From Hemicentrotus pulcherrimus (taxonomy: Eukaryota; Echinodermata; Echinoidea; Camarodonta; Strongylocentrotidae), in NCBI GenBank assembly GCA_003118195.1, contig BEXV01000322.1:243534-259560 (forward strand): DNA of 16,027 bases, written 5' to 3'. Positions 1 through 9,132 of the stretch are shown here, piece by piece. Numbering within the stretch: the stretch's first letter is position 1; every line of letters begins with the position of its first letter. The notes beneath the pieces were generated by a model. That model saw only the letters and a program-made list of their open reading frames with translations. It was not told the DNA's origin and did no database searches. The position numbers and the translations under genes were made by a program.

Positions 1-1009
1 GGTGAATTTAAAAAAGGAAATGGAAATAGTTGTAATTGATCATCAAGTGTAACTTGAGCCAAACATCTAACATGTAGTTTGAAGAAGTAATGACAGATGA
101 TGAAATACTATGATAGGGCACTGTGACTGTATAAACAGGTTTTGTTTACATTTTTGTAATGACCCAATGGAGTACGTGCAGGCTGAGGCATGCTAGCTAT
201 GCCTGGACTTTCACCCTCCTCCTAGCTCCACTATAGACATTCAGCTCATAAAGTGAACACACATTGGTAAGTCTATTCCTCTCCCACACTCATCTTCTTT
301 TCTCTTTCTTTGTATATTTTTCATCCTCTCCTAACCTTAATTTGTTTTCAATTGTCTTTGGTTATTAATACATATGGGAAATTTTGTGATCAACTATAAA
401 TTTTTAAATTCCTTTCTCATATTTTCATCTAAGTTTCACATACAATTTTCTCTCATTTTATCTCAAAACAAACTCTAACATTACCATGGACTTCCTCATT
501 ACATGAAAATGAACTTACATTGCAATCAAATCAAAGATGATATGAAACAGGGAATTAATTGTATCTATGAGAGAAATCCTAGAAAAAGTATTCAATAAAA
601 TACTAATATAGAGGTTGAACATATTAAAAGAGAGAACAAAACGTTAAGTAAAATACTATGGCTACTATTTTAAATGGCATTTTGCCTCTTTTGTCTTTTG
701 TGTGTTATGAGTGCATTTTACAATAGAAGGAAAAATACAAAAATTCTTTGGGAATTTCTACTTTTTTTCCTTCTTTTTTTTGACAACAAAATTGTTACCT
801 TGCATTTGTTTTCATCTTTCTTGATTGAAAAAAAAAAATCATATGCCAAAAGTCAGAAAGATCTGAAATAATTAAGCTTTAAAAAAAAAATAGCCATATA
901 TCATCAGGGGAATAGTCAATCTGTTCGAAACATTGAGCCACTCCCGCCACTCATCCTCTCAAAGCGCTATATTTTTCCTTAGAACTATAAGCTAAGAAAG
1001 ATAACCAAC

Positions 1010-1090
1010 ATTCTTTTCAAGACTACACCAACAGTCCTTTTCGGGACTACACACCCTCAAGAAAGTTTACTGAGAGTCCTTTTCAGGATT
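1010..1090 (+). promoter_or_regulatory. Cluster of three histone-type 3' stem-loops with a CAAGAAAG downstream element
   Basis: At 1033-1048 the sequence AGTCCT-TTTC-GGGACT forms a six-pair stem (one G-T pair) with a four-base TTTC loop. This is the geometry of the replication-dependent histone mRNA 3' stem-loop. It is preceded by CCAAC and followed by ACACACC, like histone flanks. CAAGAAAG at 1058-1065 matches the sea urchin histone downstream element bound by U7 snRNA. A second, imperfect copy lies at 1010-1024 (ATTCTTTTCAAGACT, one base short) and a third at 1075-1090 (AGTCCT-TTTC-AGGATT). No histone coding sequence is visible just upstream on the plus strand. It could be the relic of a lost histone gene, a repeat carrying this signal, or chance, though the combined match makes chance less likely. 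Confidence 0.5.
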
Positions 1091-1321
1091 CCTCAATCCT
1101 ACCTCTCTCTCTCACACATGGTGCACCCGCAATCCTGCTGTATAAACAAAATTATGTACATTAATAGCTTAAGAAACTAGAAATATCGCAATCTGTATTG
1201 TCGAGCAATGCGAATGTATCCCCCGGCAGTGGCAGCGATTTTGTGTCATCCTTATGTTCGAGGGAGGGACAAAGATCCTCTCTCCCCTCCCTGAAACAAA
1301 GGGATGACGTGGAGATCACCA

Positions 1322-2545
1322 CTAGCAGCATCACTAAAACAATGTGTGTGTAGATTAGAGTATAATGCATCTTTGTAGAAAATTTGAAAGAAATCTGTCA
1401 AGAAATGTGGCAGTTAGAGCGCTCAAAAGACAGCCACCAAAATATGACCATTGACCCTATAACAGACGGAACACAGGTGGCAGCATCACCAAACACAAAA
1501 AAGGTGTAGATGATTGTTCTAAGACACACCTCCATACAACATTTAAAAGAAATCCATCAAGAAATGTGGCAGTTAGACTAGAGCGCATTAAAGACATATT
1601 TGACCTTTGACCATATAAAAGATGGAACAATGAGGGCAGCTTTGCCCAAAGTGTAAATTGGTAACAAGATACATTTCTAATTCTCTATACAAAATTCGAA
1701 AGAAATCCATCATGAAATATGATCTGCAGAGCGCAAACTAGACACCCACCAAAATATGAACTTTTGACCCTATAGAAGACAGGACACTGGGAGCAGCATC
1801 ACCAAAAGTTGTAGGTCTGTAGATTATACTAAGATACACCTTCACACAAAATTTGAAAGAAATTTGTTAAGGAATGATGCAGTTAGACCGCAAACTACAG
1901 TGCCACAAAGACATCTATCAAAATATGACCTTTGACCCTGTAAAAGACGGAACACTGGAGGCAGCATCACCAAAACATATATGCTTGTAGATTATACCAA
2001 GATACACCTTTGTTAAAAATTTGAACAAAATCCCTTGAAAAATGTGGCCTATAGAGCACACACAAACCGTCCCCAAAAATATGACCTTTAACCTGTAGAA
2101 GACGGAACACTGGGGTAGCATCACCAAAAATTATAGGTGTGTAGATTATACTAAGATACACCTCCATACAAAAATTTGAAAGAAATCTGTTAAGGAATGA
2201 TGCAGTTAGAGTGCACACAAGTCACCTAAAAGAATATGACCTTTGACCCAATAAAAGACGGAACACTGGGGGCAGCATCACCAAAAGTTATAGGTGTTGA
2301 GATGATACCACGATACACCTTTGTTAAAAATTTGAATGAAATTCCTTGAGAAATGTGGCCTATAGAGCACACACAAACCATCCACACAAAAAAAATATGG
2401 CCTTTTACCCTATAGAAGACGGAACACTGGGGGCAGCATCACCAAAAGTTATAGGTGTTGAGATTTTACCACCATACACCTCCATACAAAACTTGAAAGA
2501 AATCCGTCAAGGAATGTGGCAGTTAGAGTGCACACAAGAATATGA
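1322..2545. repeat. Tandem array, about 156-bp unit, nearly eight copies
   Basis: The landmark GACGGAACAC (with variants) recurs at 1465, 1621, 1778, 1946, 2101, 2257 and 2418, giving spacings of 156, 157, 168, 155, 156 and 161. Each unit also has GCAGCATCACCAAAA, a TGTAGATTATACTAAGATACACC-like block, TTTGAAAGAAATC and TGGCAGTTAGAG. A partial unit opens the array near 1322 and the last unit breaks off near 2545. Copies differ by several percent and by small indels, so the array is not freshly amplified. No protein is conserved across units; the short open frames here are accidents of the repeat. Confidence 0.85.
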
Positions 2546-3293
2546 CGCAGCGGCGTAACGCTGCTGAATCCAAAGTACCCCACCGGCATACTGGCGGGGG
2601 ATACAATAAAGAGTTTTGCGGAATCAAATTTCATATTGACGCAGCAAGAGCTAACAATATTTTGAACATATCATTTGAAATACATATTAGCCTGACAAAA
2701 ATGTTGTATGGTCCAATGAATCTATATTTTCTTGGGCCATCTTTATTTGTTGTGCTCATCATAATTCTACAATTAAAAAGATGAATAACGTTTATATTCT
2801 TGCAAATCATTGTAAATTTTGATTGGTTTATGTGCAGTAGAATTGTGATTTTTCACCATAATCAGTACTCAAATACTAACTCTGATTAATCTATTTGAGG
2901 CAACTCAGGCAAGTATTTTTATGTATTTTGAGTTGCAGTTATCAGAGGTAATTTTCAACATACTAAATTCTCTGATGTTTCTCAAAAAGATTTATAGTAG
3001 GCTTTCAGATGGTCAATATAACATGAAGTAATCCTACTGCATTATGACTAATAATTTAATGTGGTTCCAGAAACCTGTGCATCCTACCAGACTAAGAGAT
3101 ACAGATACACGTAGTAAACCAATTAGTATGGTCTCTATAAAGGTCAAGCGTTCAGATTTTCTAGATGAAGGAGAAAGTGTAGTCACCCCCATTACATTCA
3201 TTAACAGCATGATCCAGATGTTGTGATATTCAATGCATCTGTACCTTGAGAGCTTGGATGTTCTCTCCTCTTTTGCACAGTGGGTTTGTCATT

Positions 3294-3312
3294 ACATATA
3301 TATATATATAAA
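3294..3312. repeat. AT dinucleotide run
   Basis: A short alternating AT/TA run in EGLN intron 1. It is a simple microsatellite with no other feature attached. Confidence 0.8.
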
Positions 3313-4329
3313 TTGCCAAAAACAAATCTACCCTGAAAAATCTCATCACCATGAAAAAGCTGCAAGGCCAACGACTAATGATCCTTTTAAATATTAAAGG
3401 GAAAGTCAACTGTGACACTACACTGAAGTAAATATTATCTGAGTATAAGCAAAAATAAGCAGAGCCTCGATATTGAAAGTTTGAGAAAATCTAATTTTAG
3501 AAAGTAATGATCTAATTTTTCTGCCACCTATAGTAAAGATCTTACAATTTTCCATCTAATTTTAAAGAAAACATTTTCCCAACTGTGTTTTGGAAATGTC
3601 CTCCGATTATCTACTCCTCTGAAACTGTTATTGTGAAGTTTTCTTGATCATTTAAATCAATTCACTTTGGGACGGCCCAAGTTCCCTAAAATCAGAGGAA
3701 TACATGTATCATAATCAAACCAGCCAAGGTGTGAACAAATTATTAAAAAATATAGACAAAACAAAAATTGCAAACAAAATGTTACTGCTATAATTATCAA
3801 TATTTGCTATTCAGATCTAGAAAGAAAATACAACTAGATACAATCTATATTTATTCTTTAACTCATAGTTTAAGAATCTTTAGGAAAGTAGATGGGAAAG
3901 TGATAGACAGCTACAAGATTAGATCATACTTTCTTTTGGTCAAATTCTGAATATAAGTTAAATGGTTGAATATGATTTGACTTTGGTACAACATGTATTT
4001 TTGATCAACTCAAGCCTAAGCAATTTATGCTTTATAATAAGAGGTTAGAATATATTCATTGTAAAACCACAAATAATGTAACCCTCCTTTGACTTTGTGT
4101 CCATGGTTTCACTTTTATTACCAACCTGTATGGTTTCAATTACTGATGAACACTATGTAGTGAAATCAAGTTTTTATATAGATTATATTTGATATCCATG
4201 CCTCTTTTATACATGTATCTATATTTGGGTCTAATCTTTGTGCCTTAATAATGAAAACACTACAACTTCTGTATCAAAGGTAGAAATCTGTGATTTTTAT
4301 TTTAATGACTGCAATTATCTTCCATTGCC

Positions 4330-4830
4330 AATGTCATAGTTGTCCCTTTTTCTTATACCACTTCTACTTCTCCACCTTCTTCTTCTTGCCCTTCTCCTTC
4401 CTTCTCCTTTGTTTTTTTTTTAAACAATCCCTCTTTCTTTTTCTTCTTCTACTCCAACATAATTATAAGCTCCAATTTCAAGCCATTATAACTTAAAGAA
4501 TTCCCCTATTATAGTCTGGATAAACCATTATGACCTTTTACTTAGTTTATCTATTGCCTAGCTATATATATTTTTCACCTGTGCAATTTGAAATATTAGT
4601 ATTTGTTTTCTACATAATTTTGCCTCTATCATTTGTAGTTTGAATAATGTGTAAAGTGTAATAGTTGTATATTGATACCACTGTTATTCCGCACTACCCT
4701 CCATCTCATCTTCCTATCCCCACTTGAATACTCTTATTCTTCTTATTCCTCCTCCTCTTCTACTTTTTCCTCTTCTTCTTCCTCTTTATTTTCTTCTTTA
4801 TCACACCATCCATTTTCTTTTCTTTCTTTA
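4330..4830 (+). repeat. Two pyrimidine-rich TTC/CTT tracts
   Basis: Tracts at about 4340-4455 and 4735-4830 are almost pure C/T on the plus strand, built of TTC, CTT and CTC runs with a T9 run. Such homopurine-homopyrimidine DNA can form triplexes. The leucine/phenylalanine-rich open frame at 4290-4496 is a by-product of this composition. Confidence 0.75.
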
Positions 4831-5160
4831 CTCTAAACCATCATCATGTTTTTCTTCACTTTTCTTTATATATAAAATGATATAATACAATTTAATAATT
4901 AACGTTCCGTTCGTTAATGTTGATGTCATTTGCTATAAATGTTTTCATATATTTGTAAAACATTGCCCAATTCAGTCTTTTAGTCTGCAATGCATTGTTA
5001 TTTTTTTAATTCTTAATCAAATTCAATTCATATTGTTTACAAAAAAGGAGAAAAGTCCTACTATAATACAAATAGAGATCTATTTTAAAGATTTATTCTT
5101 AAAATGGGGCATAAGACTACAATAAAATTTGTGCCCTCTATGCAAAATTGACACACACCA

Positions 5161-5331
5161 TTATCATTATCATCAGCAGAAGTAGTAAAACAAAATTGTT
5201 TATCATCATTATTTTTTTAATTATTATTATCATCATTATTATTATCATTATCATCATTGTTTACATTATCACCATCATTATCATTTATCATCATTACTAT
5301 TATTATTGTCATCATTATTATCATTAAATCA
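5161..5331. repeat. ATT/ATC trinucleotide microsatellite
   Basis: A long imperfect run of ATT, ATC and TCATT units, for example ATTATTATCATCATTATT. It is a simple-sequence tract in EGLN intron 1, with interruptions typical of an older microsatellite. Confidence 0.9.
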
Positions 5332-5525
5332 TTTCTCATAACAAATACACAAGAACTAAGCTAGTATCATAATATAGTGCAAAATGTGCTTCCAAAGTTT
5401 GTGCATATCATTACTCAGGCTTCAACTCTTGCAACCGCAGTGTTTAATGCATTCAAGAAATAAATCTTTCGAGGTACCCACTTTACTACACCTGGGGCAA
5501 GTGTGGCAATTGTATGTTAATATTG

Positions 5526-5875
5526 TCTTCTTCTTCTTCTTCCTTTTGAGTACAGACCTCTTTACAGAGTATTATCATACTATACTGGGGGTGTGGTGCA
5601 GGTGGACCACTACACCGGGGTTTCCCCCCTACTCTTATACGAATAGTACAGTGGGTTCTTCACGTGCAAAGGTAATGACTCTTCTCTACATTGGGGCCTC
5701 CATTTAACGTCCTATCCGAGGGAAGGAGTGTTTTCCACTTGATAACCTGCGTCTATGAACAAGGAAAGGGGCACGTTAACACACAATGCAGGCTTCAGTC
5801 ATACGCCTGGGTGGGAGTCGAACCAGGGATTTTTGGTTCGACAGATGGCTGCTTTACCAACTGAGCCAACTCGCC
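5526..5875 (-). mobile_element. tRNA-derived SINE with GAA-repeat tail
   Basis: Read on the minus strand, the head (5875 to about 5804) looks like a tRNA. It has an A box TGGCTCAGTTGG at 5868-5857 and a B box GGTTCGACTCC at 5824-5814, the internal RNA polymerase III promoter. A body of about 270 bp follows, then a (GAA)n tail at 5542-5526. The body contains GGATAGGACGTTAAATGGAG and, later, AGAGTAGG...ACCCCGGTGT, which resemble a central domain I recall from SINEs of other animals, including fish; I cannot name the superfamily. No convincing target-site duplication was found. The tRNA head lacks a paired acceptor stem, so it is not a working tRNA gene. Confidence 0.85.
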
Positions 5876-6304
5876 TTGCCAAAGACATTATTGCTGTGGC
5901 AGGGATTCAAGCACCATACCTCTTGGTTCATAGTCTGAAGAATTATCTGCTAGACCACAACACCAATACTATTTGTATTCCTGTAACAATTACTCCCAAT
6001 ATCGTTTAAAGTTCTTAGAGTTGATCAACTGTGTCAATAAACTAATCAATATTATAGCAAGAACATTGACATTTGAGTAAGAAAAGACAAGTGTGTCATT
6101 TTGACACGACACTGCAAACACAAATTTCCCCTAGTATGACAGTGAACCCTTGCCAATTTTCAAGGAGTGACATTTTAAGGCGTGTAAATGAAATTGTTAT
6201 AAAAATCAAGTATTTTCTGAATATTTCCGGGTTGTGTTTGCATTAGAATTTACATTGCAAGCAATAATTGACTATTGTTATCACATTTTGATGTTTCCTC
6301 AGAA

Positions 6305-6317
6305 GTTGCTAGGCAAC
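6305..6317. promoter_or_regulatory. RFX X-box-like palindrome
   Basis: GTTGCTAGGCAAC fits the RFX consensus RYYNYY-N1-RRNRAC on both half-sites. It lies about 335 bp inside EGLN intron 1, a common enhancer position. In animals RFX sites often mark ciliary genes. The match is seen directly; function is inference. Confidence 0.4.
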
Positions 6318-6475
6318 GACCTGCAAACATAACAAAAACAGAAATGGAAAAATCCACCTCTGGAGTCTGGTTTTTTTTAAACGGGGGTAGAAATTTCACT
6401 GATTTTTCCAGTGTAAATATAAACTCTTGAAATATTGTGTTTTGATTCTGTTTTTTTGTCCACATTTTTTGTAGT

Positions 6476-6483
6476 ACCGGAAG
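6476..6483 (+). promoter_or_regulatory. ETS-type site
   Basis: ACCGGAAG is a good match to the ETS-factor core and lies about 170 bp into EGLN intron 1, close to the X-box. An eight-base match is weak by itself. Confidence 0.2.
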
Positions 6484-6651
6484 AGTAAATGGCAGTCCAA
6501 AAATTTGGTGTTGCGCTGTGTAAATAGGCCTAATAAAGTTGATTGTTACTCTTTCGGAAACACACAGTTTTTTTCATACAGAAATTTCCCTCTCACCATA
6601 CAATTAATTAGCTAGTTCCCATATTGATGGTTCATCTTCTCCTATACTTAC

Positions 6652-7737
6652 CTTTGTCCGTCCATTGATAACCAGGTTACCAAGCTGCCCTTGACATTGC
6701 ATGATTATTGCATCCATCTTTGAGATGAGATGTCCAATGCTTGAACATCCCTTCTCAGTTCCATCTCTCCATGCAATCTTATCCCCTCTGATCTCTTGGC
6801 TGGAGGTATGTTCTTGACTGTACACAAGCTGTCCATCTGTCAAGTCACCTTCATGATGAAGGGACTTCACTTCTCTCAAGATCTCATCTCCTACGGACTC
6901 ATTCAGGAACTTATCCACCACACAAATACCTTTGTCCATCATGTTTTTCACGATATACTTGACCAGTGGGGACAAGTTTACATTGACAGGGACATTGCTT
7001 TGGTCACCATTGTCTGTATTTGGAGGGATTTTCAACTGAGGGGCGACACCCACAGAAAAAGGGGTTGGCGATGTGATAACATTGGAGTCGCTACTACCCA
7101 TGTTCTGAGGCGCACCAAGAATAAATGAAACAGAAGGGACATTTCTCATGTAGCCTTCTTCTGTGTTGTTCTCATCTGAGTCTGGTGTTTCTCCAAGTTC
7201 TGACAAGGGTTTGAGCCCGCGTCCACTCGATGTGGTGCGTCGTAAAGGTCCCGTCAATTGCTCATTCTCTTGTTCAAACTGACTATCGTTGACATCGGAT
7301 AAACTGCTCAGAGAGCCACTGGACATCAACCCTAAGCTCTGCGAGAAAGACGAAGACGAAGACATTGATGACATGGATGACGACGAGGAGCTCTCGTAAT
7401 TACGTAGGCTTGTGTTACTGTCACCTGTTGAACGTTTGCGAAAATTCCGAAGGCTTGGTAAACTTGCCCTCATGGTACTTTGGTTACTGGCTTTTGATGT
7501 TGGATCTCCTACAGCAGTTCGACAAACCTTTTTATGGCTATGCAAGTCATTCTCCAGGTGTTCTTTGGAACAATAACGAACATCTTTGCATCGAGAACAC
7601 GACAACTTACTCATCACTGAACATAGTTCATAGGCACACACGGCTTCAGAGGATACAAGACTAGATGGAGTCTCCGGCTTCGCCTCAACTGCCTCTTTCC
7701 CAAGCCCACTTTTGTCACGTACGCCATGAATGTCCAT
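6652..7737 (-). CDS. EGLN1: HIF prolyl hydroxylase (EGLN/PHD family), first coding exon, partial
   Basis: This exon encodes 362 residues of an EGLN-type 2-oxoglutarate/Fe(II) dioxygenase, the family that hydroxylates HIF-alpha prolines in normoxia so that VHL can mark HIF for destruction. Residues 34-72 form a MYND zinc finger (C39, C47, C50, C56, H60, H68, C72). Residues about 113-148 are mostly serine, followed by an acidic, proline-containing linker. From about residue 255 the catalytic domain begins, with family blocks GICVVD, DGQLV, IRGDKI and INGRTK. The HxD...H iron ligands and the 2OG-binding arginine would come from later exons. The start is fixed by an in-frame TGA six codons upstream (7753-7755). 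The exon ends in frame after K362 at AAG/GTAAGT (intron begins at 6651); the open frame to 6604 is intron read-through. Human EGLN1 exon 1 ends at the same NGRTK point. Odd feature: the first zinc pair reads C-x4-C instead of C-x2-C. With a MYND finger it resembles EGLN1 rather than EGLN2/3, but an invertebrate single-copy EGLN is equally apt. Confidence 0.93.
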
Positions 7738-8100
7738 ATCTGTGGCTTTTAGTCAGTTTTGCTCGTCAAGTTTGTATTTGATTGTCACACAGTTCACCGT
7801 AAGATGGTTTTGAGCTACTGAATCACTACGTCGCGGAAGAGAAATGAAACGAGAATATAACTAACGTTGTTGTAGTACCGGTACGTTACATTATAGTAAG
7901 AGATTGTTGTTATGATTCAGCTGGAGCGAACTGCACGTACACATGTATACACAAGTCGATCTACACACGGACGTCACTAGCACTGCACTGCACTCATTCC
8001 CCGAGATCATGGGGCGAGCATGCGCTCAAACGGTGTCCACTGTGCACTGTGCACACCGCAAGCTTTACTACGAATGAATGAATGTGATCGTGTGATGAAA
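7738..8100 (-). promoter_or_regulatory. EGLN 5' UTR and probable promoter region
   Basis: Immediately upstream of the EGLN start, with more CpG than the surrounding DNA and no TATA box that I can see. On the minus strand ACGTG occurs at 7938-7934, matching the hypoxia-response core RCGTG. Mammalian EGLN1 and EGLN3 are HIF targets, so a feedback site is plausible, but a five-base core is weak evidence. The transcription start cannot be placed. Confidence 0.4.
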
Positions 8101-8840
8101 ATTATATTTTTTTACATAAATGAAATAGCCTTTGACCGAGATGTTTGGAATTATTTGCGATCACATGGTATTTTATCTACATATCGTTGAGTATTAATTC
8201 GCCAGCCAGCCCCTGCCGATCATACAATGATGATCTTTTATACTCATAATTTTACTATTTGAATTTTGCTTGAATGTCAGTCTGTGGTGCGATGTTGATT
8301 TTCATGTTAAATTTTATTTTAAATATCATTTTCAGCCCGATTTTTTGTTTTGAAACCCACCAAATTATAATGCTAATATAATGCATAGACCAGGGTATTT
8401 GCATAGACTATAGTCCCGTCGTTACAAACTTGTCGTCAGCTTCGGATGTACGCAAAGTTTTGTTGATTATCGGACTGAACTCATTGGACACTTACGTAAG
8501 AAACTTTTAACCAATCATATTTCAAGGACAGTTTTTGCCGTGCAGGTGGTACTGTATTGTCCAATCAGGATTAGACATGCAGACTGCGCGTACGTAACTA
8601 CTCACGAGCCGAGCATCATCAGTTGTCAACAGCCTAGTACCTACTTTCATTGTCCATAGCATAGGGGCGCTGCCATCTGTGGGGGGGGGGGGGGGCATCA
8701 GCAAAAAAAGGCACTTTCTGGAGAGAAAAAAAGGGGAACATGCAAAATGTAACCTCAAACTGGTTAAAAGTTATCTTTGGACATTGTATATATGATGATT
8801 GATACATCGTCAATTATGATCTTCAAGATTTCCTAAATAT
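8101..8840. other. Intergenic DNA without recognised genes
   Basis: Between the two divergent genes. Includes the ten-base palindrome CTTACGTAAG (8491-8500) and a G-run listed separately. No coding similarity or RNA gene is visible. The open frame at 8522-8758 on the minus strand depends on the poly-G run, which codes for prolines, and I do not accept it. Confidence 0.6.
8681..8695 (+). repeat. G15 homopolymer
   Basis: Fifteen consecutive G residues follow CATCTGT. Such runs can stack as G-quadruplex and are error-prone in sequencing, so the exact length is uncertain. Confidence 0.9.
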
Positions 8841-8842
8841 GC

Positions 8843-8871
8843 AGATCCAATTAAAAATTTTAATTGGATCT
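8843..8871. repeat. Perfect 29-bp palindrome
   Basis: Fourteen-base arms, AGATCCAATTAAAA and its exact complement, flank a single central A. It could extrude as a hairpin. The 13-mer ATGCAGATCCAAT overlapping its left arm (8839-8851) recurs at 9222-9234. Confidence 0.85.
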
Positions 8872-8875
8872 GGCT

Positions 8876-9132
8876 GGCAGAAGGGCGTTAGCTTGGATTT
8901 CAGGTCAATAATGAAACTTTAAGCAGAAGGGCTTTAGCACTAAATCGCCTCAGACTTTTATAAAACTGACTTATTTCCTGACTAAAAAAAATTGTGGCCG
9001 TGTTCAATTACAACATTTCTATAAGTCTTTTATGTTTTTAAACCTATTTACAGGACGGAAAGCAATTTAAATATAAAACAAAATGCGTATAATTTAGTTT
9101 TCGAGTGGCTCGCGCGCTAATGCCCTTCTGCC
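8876..9132. mobile_element. Small inverted-repeat element (MITE-like), 257 bp
   Basis: The left end GGCAGAAGGGCGTTAGC (8876-8892) is matched at the right by its complement, GCTAATGCCCTTCTGCC (9116-9132), with one mismatch in 17. A related internal copy, GCAGAAGGGCTTTAGC, begins near 8923. The interior is AT-rich and non-coding. No clear target-site duplication is visible, so the superfamily is not assigned. Confidence 0.6.

Larger units (their letters stand above)
1..6651 (-). other. EGLN intron 1 (5' part; runs past the left edge)
   Basis: Starts with the donor GTAAGT read on the minus strand at 6651-6646. I looked on the minus strand for the next EGLN exon (expected blocks around HVDNP and YYLN) and found none, so the intron appears to exceed 6.6 kb. 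Its contents are listed separately: histone-like 3' cluster, tandem array, microsatellites, SINE and X-box. The stretches 1-1000, 2546-4330 and 5880-6300 are AT-rich with no gene, RNA or clear repeat visible. Open frames here are short and have no family resemblance. The failure to find exon 2 was judged by eye, so a diverged short exon could be missed. Confidence 0.75.

Noticed and set aside
674..871. Small membrane-protein-like open frame rich in Phe and Leu
   Set aside because: Its composition follows from T-rich DNA; no start context, neighbours or family support it.
1322..2545. CRISPR-like array
   Set aside because: Repeat units are contiguous, about 156 bp and degenerate, with no unique spacers; the setting is a eukaryotic intron.
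5804..5875. tRNA gene on the minus strand
   Set aside because: A and B boxes are present, but the acceptor arms do not pair, and it continues into a SINE body and GAA tail.
5384..6009. Open frames of 107 and 84 codons on the plus strand
   Set aside because: They lie mostly across the SINE in the opposite direction and show no family resemblance.
1..6600. EGLN catalytic exons 2 to 5 within the window
   Set aside because: I searched by eye for the iron-ligand and YYLN blocks on the minus strand and found none; they are presumed left of the window.
6604..6651. The last 15 codons of the open frame as part of EGLN
   Set aside because: The family sequence stops matching after NGRTK, exactly at a GTAAGT donor; the rest is intron read-through.
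6796..7664. Plus-strand open frames of 110 and 99 codons
   Set aside because: They are antisense shadows of the EGLN exon, which has clear domain support on the minus strand.
8522..8758. 78-codon minus-strand open frame
   Set aside because: It runs through the G15 homopolymer, giving a proline run, and has no recognisable domain.
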